From: Halanaerobium sp041694515
GTDB lineage: Bacteria > Bacillota > Halanaerobiia > Halanaerobiales > Halanaerobiaceae
Assembly: GCA_041694515.1 (NCBI GenBank)
Contig: JASMSZ010000054.1
Coordinates: 11,199 to 75,198, forward strand
Length of the DNA stretch: 64,000 bases
Reading direction: 5' to 3'
Within the stretch, counting starts at the first letter, position 1. Each line of letters starts with the position of its first letter. Below are positions 9,141 to 17,239 of the stretch, piece after piece. The translations under genes were made by a program, and so were the position numbers. The notes under the pieces are model-generated. The model saw nothing but the letters and a program-made list of their open reading frames with translations. It made no database searches and was not told the DNA's origin.

Positions 9141-9173
9141 TGCAAAAAATTAAAATTTTTTAATTTTTCTGCA
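9141..9173. promoter_or_regulatory. AT-rich inverted repeat upstream of cooF
   Basis: A 33-base near-perfect inverted repeat bounded by TGCA (9141-9144 and 9170-9173), about 80 bases upstream of the cooF start in the promoter region. It could be an operator for a CO- or redox-responsive regulator, or just A/T-rich DNA. I find no confident -35/-10 pair here; TTGCAG with TTTAAT at 17 bases is a candidate. Confidence 0.35.
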
Positions 9174-9292
9174 ATTATATATATATAATTTAAAAGTGAG
9201 CCAGGAAAATAATTTAAAAATGATGGATAGGTGAAAAAGGTGATAAAATTGAATAAAAAAGCCAGTATTCTTATTAAACAATTTGTCGAAGA

Positions 9293-9508
9293 TCAATCAA
9301 TTAGATAAACAGCCTGAGAGTCAGAATTTTCAAGAAATCCAGTTAGACTTTCAATAACTCTTTTAGCTGCTTTCTTACTTTTAACATAAATCTGGTTATC
9401 ATCAGCATAGCGGCAGAATTTATAATTGAGTATCTCCAGTTCTTTATCCAGTTCATCCAGTATAATGTTACTAAACAATGGACTTAGAGACCCCCCTATG
9501 CCAGGCAA
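9293..9508 (-). pseudogene. Group II intron reverse transcriptase remnant
   Basis: A 71-residue open stretch contains SLSPLFSNIILDELDKELE and CRYADDNQIYVKS, matching the central palm region of group II intron reverse transcriptases (PLLSN...LDELDKELE; catalytic YADD). An intact protein is several hundred residues; here both the N-terminal RT domains and the maturase/HNH C-terminus are absent, and the tail after GFLEN diverges. No intron RNA ends are visible around it. It is best read as a degraded scrap of a mobile element. Confidence 0.8.
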
Positions 9509-9513
9509 ACCTG

Positions 9514-9544
9514 CAAAAACCCTGAAGCTAAAAGCTCCAGGGTT
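9514..9544 (-). terminator. Rho-independent terminator of the 44-residue gene
   Basis: Arms 9518-9529 and 9533-9544 form a near-perfect stem (AACCCTG pairing with CAGGGTT plus AGCT pairs) followed on the minus strand by GTTTTTG. It lies 19 bases after the stop of the small gene at 9563-9697. Confidence 0.85.
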
Positions 9545-9562
9545 TAATTTTGATCTTTGATT

Positions 9563-9697
9563 TTAGTAGCCGCCCATCATATAATATTCCATCAAGGCGC
9601 TATTTTTTAAGTTGTCATGTCTCTGATCAGCATCAGACTGTTCGTTAGCCTTAACCTGATCCTTGTGAGTGCGCTTGTGCTTAAAAATGTTCTTCAT
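9563..9697 (-). CDS. Uncharacterised 44-residue basic/His-rich protein
   Basis: I do not recognise the product. The reading frame starts MKNIFKHKRTHKDQVK and ends MEYYMMGGY; it is hydrophilic with a positively charged N-terminal half (K, H, R), an acidic/Gln-rich centre and an aromatic/Met C-terminus, with no Cys and no membrane helix. It is supported as a real gene by a GGGGG ribosome binding site upstream, a consensus promoter at 9820-9848, a 116-base leader with potential hairpins, and a strong terminator right after the stop. It is a stand-alone transcription unit. Confidence 0.7.
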   Translation of the reverse strand: MKNIFKHKRTHKDQVKANEQSDADQRHDNLKNSALMEYYMMGGY

Positions 9698-9813
9698 TAG
9701 TAATGCCCCCTTAATAATTTTGTTAGGGAACATACTCGCTGCACATCTACTTTGTTCCAGAAAATAAGCCCACCGACCTAATAATAACTCCGCTACTCAC
9801 TTTCTGTCGGTTC
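9698..9813 (-). promoter_or_regulatory. Structured 5' leader of the 44-residue gene
   Basis: Between the predicted transcription start and the ATG, two separated stems can form: 9772-9777 with 9806-9811 (ACCGAC/GTCGGT) and 9727-9732 with 9753-9758 (GGAACA/TGTTCC). A third weaker pairing (CCCTAA with TTAAGGG) would include the ribosome binding site. It does not match any riboswitch consensus I know. It may be a cis-regulatory RNA or an unusual non-coding RNA. Confidence 0.45.
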
Positions 9814-9819
9814 AGTTAG

Positions 9820-9848
9820 ATTATACTACTTTAAAAATACTTTGGCAA
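9820..9848 (-). promoter_or_regulatory. Promoter of the 44-residue gene
   Basis: Minus-strand -35 TTGCCA (9848-9843), 17-base spacer, -10 TATAAT (9825-9820). The start would be near 9813. Confidence 0.85.
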
Positions 9849-9889
9849 GAGTTTTGTTAGAATTTTTTCAAAATTATTTCTTTTGTTCT

Positions 9890-10303
9890 TCAATATGATA
9901 ATTTAGTTTCCAGAGAAGAGCTTGCGTCCATTAATTCTGAGTAAACTTTGATATCTAAAACCGGAGTCCCATCAATTGCATCCAGTCCGTAGACAAAGAG
10001 TTTATTATCTTCTTTTTTTAATAATTTAACTGTTGTAACTCCAATTGGATTGGGGCGCCTGGGACTTCGGGACGAAAAAACACCTCTTTTAGGCCCTACC
10101 CGCCATTCGGAAATTAAATCATAAGCTTCTGTCTGATGCAGGTAATAAACTATCTGTAGATATTCATAATCCTCTATTTTATAAAGGCCATCTTCATATT
10201 GAGCTTCAATTTCAATAATACTTTCATTATTTTTCATCTCTGCCGGACCTACCGGCTTTTTAAATTTACTCCTAACTTTTCCAATTGCAGTAAATTTTAT
10301 CAT
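9890..10303 (-). CDS. trmO: TrmO-family tRNA N6-methyltransferase (TsaA/YaeB)
   Basis: A 137-residue beta-barrel SAM-dependent methyltransferase. Family motifs seen: AIGKVRSKFKKPVG at the N-terminus, EYLQIVYYLHQ, RGVFSSRSPRRPNPIGVT (the highly conserved R-S-P-x-R-P-N-x-I-G block) and LDAIDGTPVLDIKVY. TrmO methylates t6A37 in tRNA. I start at the ATG at 10303 because GAGGTG lies 9 bases upstream; the GTG four codons earlier is part of that ribosome binding site. It is 31 bases after larC and probably shares its transcript, although a link to nickel-pincer chemistry is not obvious. Confidence 0.9.
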   Translation of the reverse strand: MIKFTAIGKVRSKFKKPVGPAEMKNNESIIEIEAQYEDGLYKIEDYEYLQIVYYLHQTEAYDLISEWRVGPKRGVFSSRSPRRPNPIGVTTVKLLKKEDNKLFVYGLDAIDGTPVLDIKVYSELMDASSSLETKLSY

Positions 10304-10334
10304 ATCAGCTCTCACCTCTGTTAAGTCAGAAATT

Positions 10335-10791
10335 TTAAGTAAATAATTTTTCTGCTGCCTCTTTTTTTAAGAGATCATAAACTTTCTGCAGTCCCATATT
10401 TTCTCTTTCAGCGATTTCCTTACACTCCTCATATTCCGGAGAAAATTTAATTAATTCTCCTTCATAATAACCGGCCTTAATGGTTACCTTTCCTAATGAA
10501 GAATTCAAATCAAAATACCTGCGCTCCAGACAGCTGCGTTCAACTTCCCGGTGCCTAATACCCAGAGTGGTTGTTTCTATATAAATAATTTCTTCCAGTT
10601 CTTTTCGTTTCTCTGCAGCTGTAAGCACAGTCAGTTTTTGAGCCGGACGATTCTTTTTCATCATAATATTTGTGAGATAGACATCCTTAGCACCGGCCTC
10701 AAACAGTTTCTGGAACAGATAAGAATAAATTTCTCCACTCATATCATCAATATTTGTTTCTAAAATTAAGAGCTTTTCTTTACTTTTTTTT
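10335..10791 (-). CDS. larC: LarC, C-terminal part (larC2), expressed by -1 frameshift
   Basis: The ORF from the ATG at 10742 encodes 135 residues (MSGEIYSYLFQKLFEAG...), but conserved LarC sequence begins earlier in the same frame: SKEKLLILETNIDD is read just after the A9 run at 10784-10792, and the LETNIDDMSGE block is the hallmark of the LarC C-terminal half. No ribosome binding site precedes the ATG. So this is not an independent gene: a ribosome slipping back by one base on A9 joins it to larC1, giving about 427 residues, the usual LarC length. The protein inserts nickel into the pincer pyridinium cofactor of lactate racemase (CTP-dependent cyclometallase). Confidence 0.85.
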
Positions 10792-11617
10792 TAGCCTGAT
10801 AAACCCGCAGGAGATTTGTAATTTCAAAATCCTTTTTGCCGGCACCATAAGCGATTTTTTCTACCTCAACTTCTGGCATCTCAATAAATTCTTCTGCCAG
10901 AGTTTTAATAATAGCAGCTCCGGTAGGAGTAACCAGTTCTCCTCTAACCCCTGTTGAGTAGACAGGTACACCTTTTAAAATTTCAATTGTTGCCGGGGCC
11001 GGGATCGGAATTCTACCGTGGGCGGCATCCACAAATCCGGTGCCTAACGGTACGGCAGCAGCATAAATATGATCCGGATTCAGCAGTTCAACTAAAATAG
11101 CTGCCCCTACAATATCTACTATAGAATCAACAGCCCCTACTTCGTGAAAATGAACTTCAGCAATTGACTTATTGTGAACCTTTGCTTCAGCTTCTGCTAC
11201 TTTTGCAAAAATATCAATACTCAAATCTTTTACTTTCTGGCTGAGCTGGCTCTGGTTGATTAATTCTTTAATATCATTAAAATTACGGTGAATCTGATCA
11301 CTGCTGTGACTGTGAGGAACAGCTCCCTGATGACTGTGTTCATGGTGTCCATGGTGTTCATGATATCCCGCAGCAGCTTTGTCATTTCCAGCCGCCACAT
11401 GATCAGGATGAGTCTCATCCTCTAATACAACTTTAAAATCGGTGGCAGTAATTCCATTTTTCTGGACAGTAGAAATTTCAATCTCATAACCTGCAAGATT
11501 TAACTTTTTTAATTCTTCTAAAAATCTATCCTGATCTACCCCCAGATCAAGCAGAGATGCAATTGTCATATCCCCACTGATTCCGGAAAGTAAATCAAAG
11601 TATAATATTTTTTCCAT
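10766..11617 (-). CDS. larC: LarC, N-terminal part (larC1), nickel-pincer cofactor nickel insertase
   Basis: The zero-frame product has 283 residues and ends YQAKKKVKKSS just past the slip site. It begins MEKILYFDLLSGISGDM, typical of LarC (DUF111). Residues about 72-110 form a His-rich segment (YHEHHGHHEHSHQ, HSHSS) suited to nickel binding, followed by VHFHEVGAVDSIVDIVG and TPTGAAIIKTL, both family signatures. The start ATG sits one base after the larB stop. In Lactobacillus plantarum larC1/larC2 are likewise joined by programmed frameshifting, so the split is functional rather than a mutation. Confidence 0.9.
   Translation of the reverse strand: MEKILYFDLLSGISGDMTIASLLDLGVDQDRFLEELKKLNLAGYEIEISTVQKNGITATDFKVVLEDETHPDHVAAGNDKAAAGYHEHHGHHEHSHQGAVPHSHSSDQIHRNFNDIKELINQSQLSQKVKDLSIDIFAKVAEAEAKVHNKSIAEVHFHEVGAVDSIVDIVGAAILVELLNPDHIYAAAVPLGTGFVDAAHGRIPIPAPATIEILKGVPVYSTGVRGELVTPTGAAIIKTLAEEFIEMPEVEVEKIAYGAGKKDFEITNLLRVYQAKKKVKKSS
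10784..10792 (-). other. A9 slippery tract for -1 frameshifting in larC
   Basis: The mRNA reads GCU followed by nine A and then GUAAAG. In zero frame the codons are AAA AAA AAA GUA; after a -1 shift they are AAA AAA AAA AGU, and the -1 frame is open from here to 10335 while a stop (TAA) blocks it just upstream of the run. Zero frame stops seven codons later at 10766. Transcriptional slippage on the same run would give the same protein. Confidence 0.85.
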
Positions 11618-11618
11618 T

Positions 11619-12389
11619 TTATCCTTCCTCTCTTGCTTTTTCTATCTGTAAGTTAATTGTACTGGCCAGATAAGCAGCACCAAATCCATTATCTATATTG
11701 ACTACTCCAATTCCACTGGCACAGCTGTTGAGCATTGTCAGCAGGGCAGAAACTCCTCCAAAATTAGTTCCATAACCAACACTGGTTGGAACAGCAATTA
11801 CCGGTTTATCGACTAAGCCGCCGACTACACTGGCCAGAGCGCCTTCCATTCCAGCTACTGTTATAATTACCTGGGCATCATTAAATTTATCCAGATTGCT
11901 GAGCAGACGGTGAATCCCGGCCACACCAACATCATAGAGGCGCTCAACTGAATTTCCAAGAGCTTCAGCAGTTACTACAGCTTCTTCTGCAACCGGAATA
12001 TCCGAAGTACCACCACTAACCACCAAAATTTTACTCTTAGTTTTCTCCAGCTTTTGTTTTTCTATAAAAATCATCTTCGGCCGCTCATGATAAACCGCCT
12101 CAGGTGCAATTTCTTTAATTCTCTCATATACTTCTTCGCTGGCTCTGCTGGCCAGTATATTATTCTCGTGTTTCAGCATTTCTTTAACTATACCTTCAAT
12201 TTCCATTAAAGATTTTCCTTCACAGTAAATCACCTCGGGATAACCATTGCGCAGACTGCGGTGATTATCTACTTTGGCAAAACCAAGATCCTTAAAAGGC
12301 AGATCCTTTAACGAAGAAGCTGCCTCGTCTACCTCTATTTCTCCATTTTTAACCTTTTCTAAAATTGCTGTAATATCTTCTTTATTCAT
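11619..12389 (-). CDS. larB: LarB, nicotinic acid adenine dinucleotide carboxylase/hydrolase
   Basis: A 256-residue protein with an AIR-carboxylase (PurE-like) C-terminal half: ILVVSGGTSDIPVAEEA, LYDVGVAGIHRLL, ITVAGMEGALASVVGGL, VIAVPTSVGYG and NIDNGFGAAY. The N-terminal half (DHHRSLR-like KVDNHRSLRNGYPEVIYCEGKS) is the LarB-specific region. LarB carboxylates NaAD at C5 of the pyridinium ring and releases AMP, the first step of nickel-pincer nucleotide synthesis. It overlaps larE by 8 bases and adjoins larC by 1 base. Confidence 0.95.
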   Translation of the reverse strand: MNKEDITAILEKVKNGEIEVDEAASSLKDLPFKDLGFAKVDNHRSLRNGYPEVIYCEGKSLMEIEGIVKEMLKHENNILASRASEEVYERIKEIAPEAVYHERPKMIFIEKQKLEKTKSKILVVSGGTSDIPVAEEAVVTAEALGNSVERLYDVGVAGIHRLLSNLDKFNDAQVIITVAGMEGALASVVGGLVDKPVIAVPTSVGYGTNFGGVSALLTMLNSCASGIGVVNIDNGFGAAYLASTINLQIEKAREEG

Positions 12390-13200
12390 CTTTTCCCTCC
12401 AGAATTTCTTTATTCATACTTCCACTTTTATAGGCTGATAAATCTAAGGTAACATATTGAAACCCTAATTTCTGTAATTTATCCCACAGTTTATTCATTA
12501 AGTTTAAATCAAGAATTTTTTCTCTATCAGCTTCCGATAATTCAATTCGAGCCAGATTGTTGTGGTCTCGAACCCTGAACTGTTCAAATCCATTTCGCCG
12601 CAGCAGTTCCTCAGCAATCTCGATTTTTTCCAGTCTCTCTGCTGTAATCGGATTGTTATAGGAAACCCGGGTAGCCAGACAGGATAATGTAGGCTTATTC
12701 CAGGTAACCAGCCCTAAATCTTTAGAGAGCATTCTAATTTCTTTTTTTGTCAGCTGTGCTGCAAGCAGTGGACTCTTAACTCCCAGTTCCTGTAAAGCTT
12801 TACGTCCCGGCCGATAATCACCGGTGTCATCAAGATTAGAACCTTCGACCACTGTTTTACCATCAGCATAATCAAGAATCTGATTAAAAATTACTTTTTT
12901 GCAGTGATAACAGCGCTCAGCCGTATTTTCTACTGCTTTTTCCAGTTCTGCAAGCTCAACTTCTATTTGCTGATGTTCAAAATTTAATTCCTGCACCAGT
13001 TCTTCAACTTCCCTGATTTCTCTATCAGGGACAAAAGGAGTGTTAACCGTCACAGCTTCAAAGTTGGCTCCGGCTTTTTGAGCTGCGGCCGTTAAAAAGG
13101 TGCTGTCAACTCCTCCCGAAAAAGCAATCACAAAAGGTTCAAGCTCCTTTAAGTTATCTAATAATAAGTTGTATTTGTCATCTGTGGTTACTGTAGACAT
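12382..13200 (-). CDS. larE: LarE, sacrificial sulfur transferase for nickel-pincer cofactor
   Basis: A 272-residue PP-loop ATPase: SGGVDST at residues 28-34 activates the pincer precursor by adenylation, and YHCKKVIFNQIL plus VEGSNLDDTGDYRPG are conserved LarE/ATP-pyrophosphatase blocks. The Cys in LSCLATRVSY is at the place of the sulfur-donating Cys in LarE. Whether this enzyme uses one sacrificial Cys or a [4Fe-4S] cluster cannot be settled by eye. AGGAGG lies 7 bases before the ATG. It is the first gene of larE-larB-larC; larA (the racemase) is not in this window. Confidence 0.95.
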   Translation of the reverse strand: MSTVTTDDKYNLLLDNLKELEPFVIAFSGGVDSTFLTAAAQKAGANFEAVTVNTPFVPDREIREVEELVQELNFEHQQIEVELAELEKAVENTAERCYHCKKVIFNQILDYADGKTVVEGSNLDDTGDYRPGRKALQELGVKSPLLAAQLTKKEIRMLSKDLGLVTWNKPTLSCLATRVSYNNPITAERLEKIEIAEELLRRNGFEQFRVRDHNNLARIELSEADREKILDLNLMNKLWDKLQKLGFQYVTLDLSAYKSGSMNKEILEGKDE

Positions 13201-13232
13201 TTAAATACCTCCTGCTGTTTTATTTTAATTTA

Positions 13233-15089
13233 CTAATGAGTAGGTGGTACAAGTGATTTTTTATCATAACCGATTAAATCTTTACGCCCGGCCATTTTCA
13301 AGGCTTTACGCACTATTTGCTGATTTTCCTTTTTATGATACTGCAGCAGTGCTCTCTGCATTTTTTTGGCTTCTTTTGATTTTGCTACGTAGACTTCTTC
13401 CATTGTCCGGGGATTATAGCCGCTGTAATACATAGCAGTGGCCATTGTTCCTGGAGTCGGATAAAAATCCTGTACCTGATCAGGGTGATGATTGATATCT
13501 CTTAAATATTCTGCCAGTTCTACTGCATCTTCCAGCCGGCTGCCCGGATGGCTGGAAATAAAATAGGGAATTAAATACTGTTCTAAACCAATTTCTTGAT
13601 TAACCTGATAAAAAGCTTTTCTAAACTTATCAAAAACCTCAATTCCCGGTTTACCCATATAACCCAAAACTTTATCTGAAACATGTTCCGGAGCAACTTT
13701 AAGCTGACCACTTACATGGTGAGCCGCCAGCTCTTTTAAATATTTGCGGCTTCCTTCATCTTCTAAAAGGTAATCAAAACGGATACCGGAGCGAACAAAT
13801 ACCTTTTTTACTCCCGGCAGCTTTCTTAATTCTCTCAAAATCTCAAAATACTCTTCGTGATCAACCTCTAACTTACTGCAGGGATCAGGGAACATACATT
13901 CCTTGCCCTTACACATCCCCCGCGAAAGCTGATCTGAACAGGAAGGTTTGCGAAAATTAGCAGTCGGTCCTCCCACATCATGGATATAACCTTTAAAATC
14001 ATCCATAGCAATTATCTGCTCAGCCTCTTCCACCAGTGATTCTTTACTGCGGGCTGTCATCATTTTACCCTGATGAAAAGATATAGCACAAAATGAACAG
14101 GCACCAAAACAGCCGCGAGAACTGACCAGACTGAATTTAACCTCTTTAATCGCCGGTACTCCTCCATCTCTTTCGTAAGCAGGGTGATAATCCCGCTGAT
14201 AGGGCAGTGTATAAATATGATCCAGTTCTGCCTGACTTAAGGGCTCAACAGGTGGATTTTGAACTAAATAACGGTTTCCATGCTGCTGTACCAGCTGCTG
14301 ACCTCTAATTGGATCCTGTTCTAGATATTCAATTTTATAAGCATAAGCATACTGCTTTTTGCTGCTCTTTACTTCCTCATAGGATGGTAAAAGTTCATAA
14401 TCATATAAAGATTCCAGCTCGTCTGCAATAAAAGCTGTTCCCGGCAGATAATTAATATATTTAATCTCCAGTCCAGCTTCTAAGTTTTCAGCAATTTTTA
14501 AAATCTGTTTTTCTCCCATTCCATAAACTAAAAGATCAGCTCTGCTGTCAAAAAGCAGGGAACGGCGCACACTATCATCCCAGTAGTCATAGTAAGCAAA
14601 ACGGCGCAGACTGGCTTCAATTCCGCCAATAATTATTGGAATCTCTCCATAAGCTTCCCGCAGACGATTACTGTAAACTATAGTTGCCCGATCCGGACGC
14701 TGACCGCTTTCTCCACCTGGAGAGTAATTATCATAACTGCGGTGATTTTTAGAAACTGAATAGTGATTGACCATCGAATCCATATTACCAGCAGTTACCA
14801 GAAATCCGAATTTGGGTTTGCCCAGTTTTTTAAAATCAGCTGTTGATCTCCAGTCAGGTTGAGCAATTATCCCTACTTTAAAACCGGCATCTTCTAAGAC
14901 CCTGGCAATAATCGCTGTGCCAAAAGAAGGGTGATCTACATAGGCATCACCGCTGACAATAATAAAGTCAAGTTCTTCCCAGCCTCTTTTTCGCATATCA
15001 TCTTTTGAGATTACCATAAACTGATCTCTTGGGTTTTCTAACTCTTCCTTGTTTTCTTTCTTTTTTAGATCCTGTTTTTTCTTTTCCAT
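13233..15089 (-). CDS. YgiQ-family radical SAM protein
   Basis: A 618-residue YgiQ-type protein: N-terminal B12-binding-like fold region (FIIVSGDAYVDHPSFGTAIIARVLEDAG, IIAQPDWRS), then the radical SAM cluster motif SSRGCFGACSFCAISFHQG (CxxxCxxC), and a C-terminal DUF3362-like region with GYNPRTMEEVYVAKSKEAKKMQRALLQYH. Its reaction is unknown. The start ATG is preceded in frame by TAA, so no longer start is possible; AGGAG lies 14 bases upstream. The gene ends 32 bases before larE, so it may share a transcript with the lar genes. Confidence 0.92.
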   Translation of the reverse strand: MEKKKQDLKKKENKEELENPRDQFMVISKDDMRKRGWEELDFIIVSGDAYVDHPSFGTAIIARVLEDAGFKVGIIAQPDWRSTADFKKLGKPKFGFLVTAGNMDSMVNHYSVSKNHRSYDNYSPGGESGQRPDRATIVYSNRLREAYGEIPIIIGGIEASLRRFAYYDYWDDSVRRSLLFDSRADLLVYGMGEKQILKIAENLEAGLEIKYINYLPGTAFIADELESLYDYELLPSYEEVKSSKKQYAYAYKIEYLEQDPIRGQQLVQQHGNRYLVQNPPVEPLSQAELDHIYTLPYQRDYHPAYERDGGVPAIKEVKFSLVSSRGCFGACSFCAISFHQGKMMTARSKESLVEEAEQIIAMDDFKGYIHDVGGPTANFRKPSCSDQLSRGMCKGKECMFPDPCSKLEVDHEEYFEILRELRKLPGVKKVFVRSGIRFDYLLEDEGSRKYLKELAAHHVSGQLKVAPEHVSDKVLGYMGKPGIEVFDKFRKAFYQVNQEIGLEQYLIPYFISSHPGSRLEDAVELAEYLRDINHHPDQVQDFYPTPGTMATAMYYSGYNPRTMEEVYVAKSKEAKKMQRALLQYHKKENQQIVRKALKMAGRKDLIGYDKKSLVPPTH

Positions 15090-15217
15090 TTAATTTATCA
15101 GTAACTCCTTTATAATTCCTGAGTTCAAAAAATCATTTCTAAAAAAATTTATAATTTTTATAGTTTTAATTAAAGACTAAAATCCTATCTCGTTTTTATC
15201 CAGGCAATCTACTAACT

Positions 15218-15247
15218 ATTATAGCAGAAAAATACTTCTAAATCGAA
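15218..15247 (-). promoter_or_regulatory. Candidate promoter for the ygiQ-lar-trmO run
   Basis: Minus-strand TATAAT (15223-15218) with TTCGAT 18 bases upstream. This leaves a leader of about 120 bases to the YgiQ start. The rest of the 319-base gap 15090-15408 holds the nhaC terminator and A/T-rich DNA with no gene. Confidence 0.5.
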
Positions 15248-15300
15248 TTTGCTGCCAAATGATTAATTTCACATCTTATATCTACTTATTAAATAATAAA

Positions 15301-15350
15301 TCCCCTGAGAATTTAAGCTGCATATTAAACCAACTTAAAAACTCAGGGGA
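15301..15350 (-). terminator. Terminator after nhaC
   Basis: TCCCCTGAG (15301-15309) pairs with CTCAGGGGA (15342-15350); inner TTTAAG/CTTAAA can extend the stem. On the minus strand it is followed by TTTATTATTT. Confidence 0.7.
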
Positions 15351-15408
15351 ATTAAATTTATTTTATTTTTATACCTAAATTATTTCCTAATTGAAATTCA
15401 TTATTAGA

Positions 15409-17127
15409 CTACGAAGCTAGATTAGAAAAAAGGAAAATACTGATCATATAAATCAGATAAAACGCCGACGCTGCAGCAGCAATTTTATTAAAAATCTTCA
15501 TTTTACTACCTGATTTAATCCCGGCTTTAATTTCTTCAACAGTCGGCATTACCTCAGGCAGACCTTTTCTTTTAGCATCATATTTATTTAACAAAACTGC
15601 TGCAGTTATGGTCAGAATAAAAGCTGTAGTTAATAGAATAACTACCGAATCAATTCCTAAAGCATAGAGTATTAAAGTAAAAATTGTAACTCCAGCAGCC
15701 GTTAAAGCAAAGGGAATCTGTGAACTTACATGATCAATATGATCAGAACCGGCAAAGATTGAAGACATTACAGTTGTATCAGAGATTGGAGAAACATGAT
15801 CTCCAAAAATTGCACCGCCAAATAAAATTCCCATCAGAACTGGTACAATACTAAATCCTACTAATTCATAACCTGTGGAAACAGCAATCGGTGTTAAAAT
15901 AGCCATTGTCCCCCAGGAAGTCCCGGTAGTAAAGGAAATAAACATTGCCGCTAAAAAGATAATTATCGGCAGGGCTCTACCCGGTAAGCCAATGTTCATT
16001 AAAATATTTACTACATAGTCTGCAGTCCCAACCTGATCAGTTGCATATCCAATTGTCCAGGCTAAAATTATAATCGCAGCTGCAATAATCATAGTTTTAA
16101 AACCATCAATTACTGCATCACTGGCTTCACTTAAGGACATCGTTTTATAAGCCAGAGCTCCGACAAGAGCAAAAAAGACAAAGGCAAATGATCCATAAAG
16201 CAGGGCCAGTGCTATATCAGTCTCCTGAAATGCCTGAGCAATACTAACTCCAGCCTGGTAGCCGTCACCAAGCCACCACATCGAAAATACACTGACAGCC
16301 AGTAATGAAATGATTGGTAAAAAGAAGTTCATCAATTTGGGATTTATCTGACTCTGCTCACCTACATCAGTACTAATATCTGATAAAGCCTCTGCTCCAT
16401 CTTTCATTAATTTACCTTCTTTACGGGCTCTCCATTCTGCATCGAGCATTGGACCATAATATCTCTGAGTGATAGCTACAAAGCCAACTGTAAAAAAGGC
16501 TAAAAGACAGTAAAAATTCCAGGGGATTGAACGCAAGAATACTGCATAAGGAGTCATTCCAATCTGCTCAGCAGTTATTCCAGCAGCAGTAAATCCTGCA
16601 GCAATCATCGAAACCTGATAACCAATCCAGTTGGAAACCGGGCCAAAGGTTGTCACCGGAGCAGTTGTGGAGTCTAAGATATACGAATGAGCTTCTCTGG
16701 ATGTTTTATTTTTGATACTCACATCCCGGGTTGCATTTCCAGTTACAATTGTACTGGTATAAGAGTCGATAAAGATAAACATTCCAATCATCCAGGTTAA
16801 AATCTGAGAATCCCTTGAAGTTCTAACAGCACTGCCCATCCAATTTTCCAGGGCCAGCACACTTCCCGATTTGTAAATCAAGGCAGCTCCAGCTCCCATC
16901 AGCATAATCAAAATTAAAAATTTAGCATTCCAGGGGTCATTAACTGTATTAACAATCCAGCGCAAAGATAATGAAGTTGCCGAAATTGGATTCCAGCTGC
17001 TAATGATCAAAGCTGCAGACCAGACTCCAGCAAATAAAGAAATAAGTACTTCCCTGGTATACATTGCCAGCAAAATAGCCAGCAGGGGTGGGATTATCGA
17101 CAAAAAACCAACTGTTTCTCCACTAAT
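15409..17127 (-). CDS. NhaC-family Na+/H+ antiporter
   Basis: A 12-helix-type membrane antiporter of about 572 residues. NhaC-superfamily blocks seen: LLIMLMGAGAALIYKSG-like region, TTGTSWGTMAILTPIAV, LFGGAIFGDHVSPISDTTVMSS (the conserved GDHxSPISDT motif) and HVSSQIPFAL. It would export Na+ in exchange for protons, fitting a halophile. The first ATG/TTG in frame (TTG at 17103) lacks a ribosome binding site, while GGAGG at 17136-17140 sits 8 bases before an in-frame ATT at 17127, giving MSGETVGFLSIIPPLL, the family-like N-terminus. A GTG at 17123 is out of frame. I therefore propose the rare ATT start. Confidence 0.88.
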   Translation of the reverse strand: MSGETVGFLSIIPPLLAILLAMYTREVLISLFAGVWSAALIISSWNPISATSLSLRWIVNTVNDPWNAKFLILIMLMGAGAALIYKSGSVLALENWMGSAVRTSRDSQILTWMIGMFIFIDSYTSTIVTGNATRDVSIKNKTSREAHSYILDSTTAPVTTFGPVSNWIGYQVSMIAAGFTAAGITAEQIGMTPYAVFLRSIPWNFYCLLAFFTVGFVAITQRYYGPMLDAEWRARKEGKLMKDGAEALSDISTDVGEQSQINPKLMNFFLPIISLLAVSVFSMWWLGDGYQAGVSIAQAFQETDIALALLYGSFAFVFFALVGALAYKTMSLSEASDAVIDGFKTMIIAAAIIILAWTIGYATDQVGTADYVVNILMNIGLPGRALPIIIFLAAMFISFTTGTSWGTMAILTPIAVSTGYELVGFSIVPVLMGILFGGAIFGDHVSPISDTTVMSSIFAGSDHIDHVSSQIPFALTAAGVTIFTLILYALGIDSVVILLTTAFILTITAAVLLNKYDAKRKGLPEVMPTVEEIKAGIKSGSKMKIFNKIAAAASAFYLIYMISIFLFSNLAS

Positions 17128-17239
17128 AATAATTACCTCCCTTTATTATTTTATTACTGCAATAGATTAAATTACAGCTTAATTTTATCTAATTTTATGA
17201 CAATTGTAAAGTAGATGTACAATTTTAATGATATAACCT

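Noticed and set aside
9240..9308. Short plus-strand ORF MNKKASILIKQFVEDQSIR
   Set aside because: It has a plausible ribosome site but only 19-22 codons and no recognisable family; mentioned only as a possible cut-off gene start.
10742..10742. larC2 as an independent gene starting at this ATG
   Set aside because: No ribosome binding site, and conserved LETNIDD sequence lies upstream in the same frame, after the A9 run.
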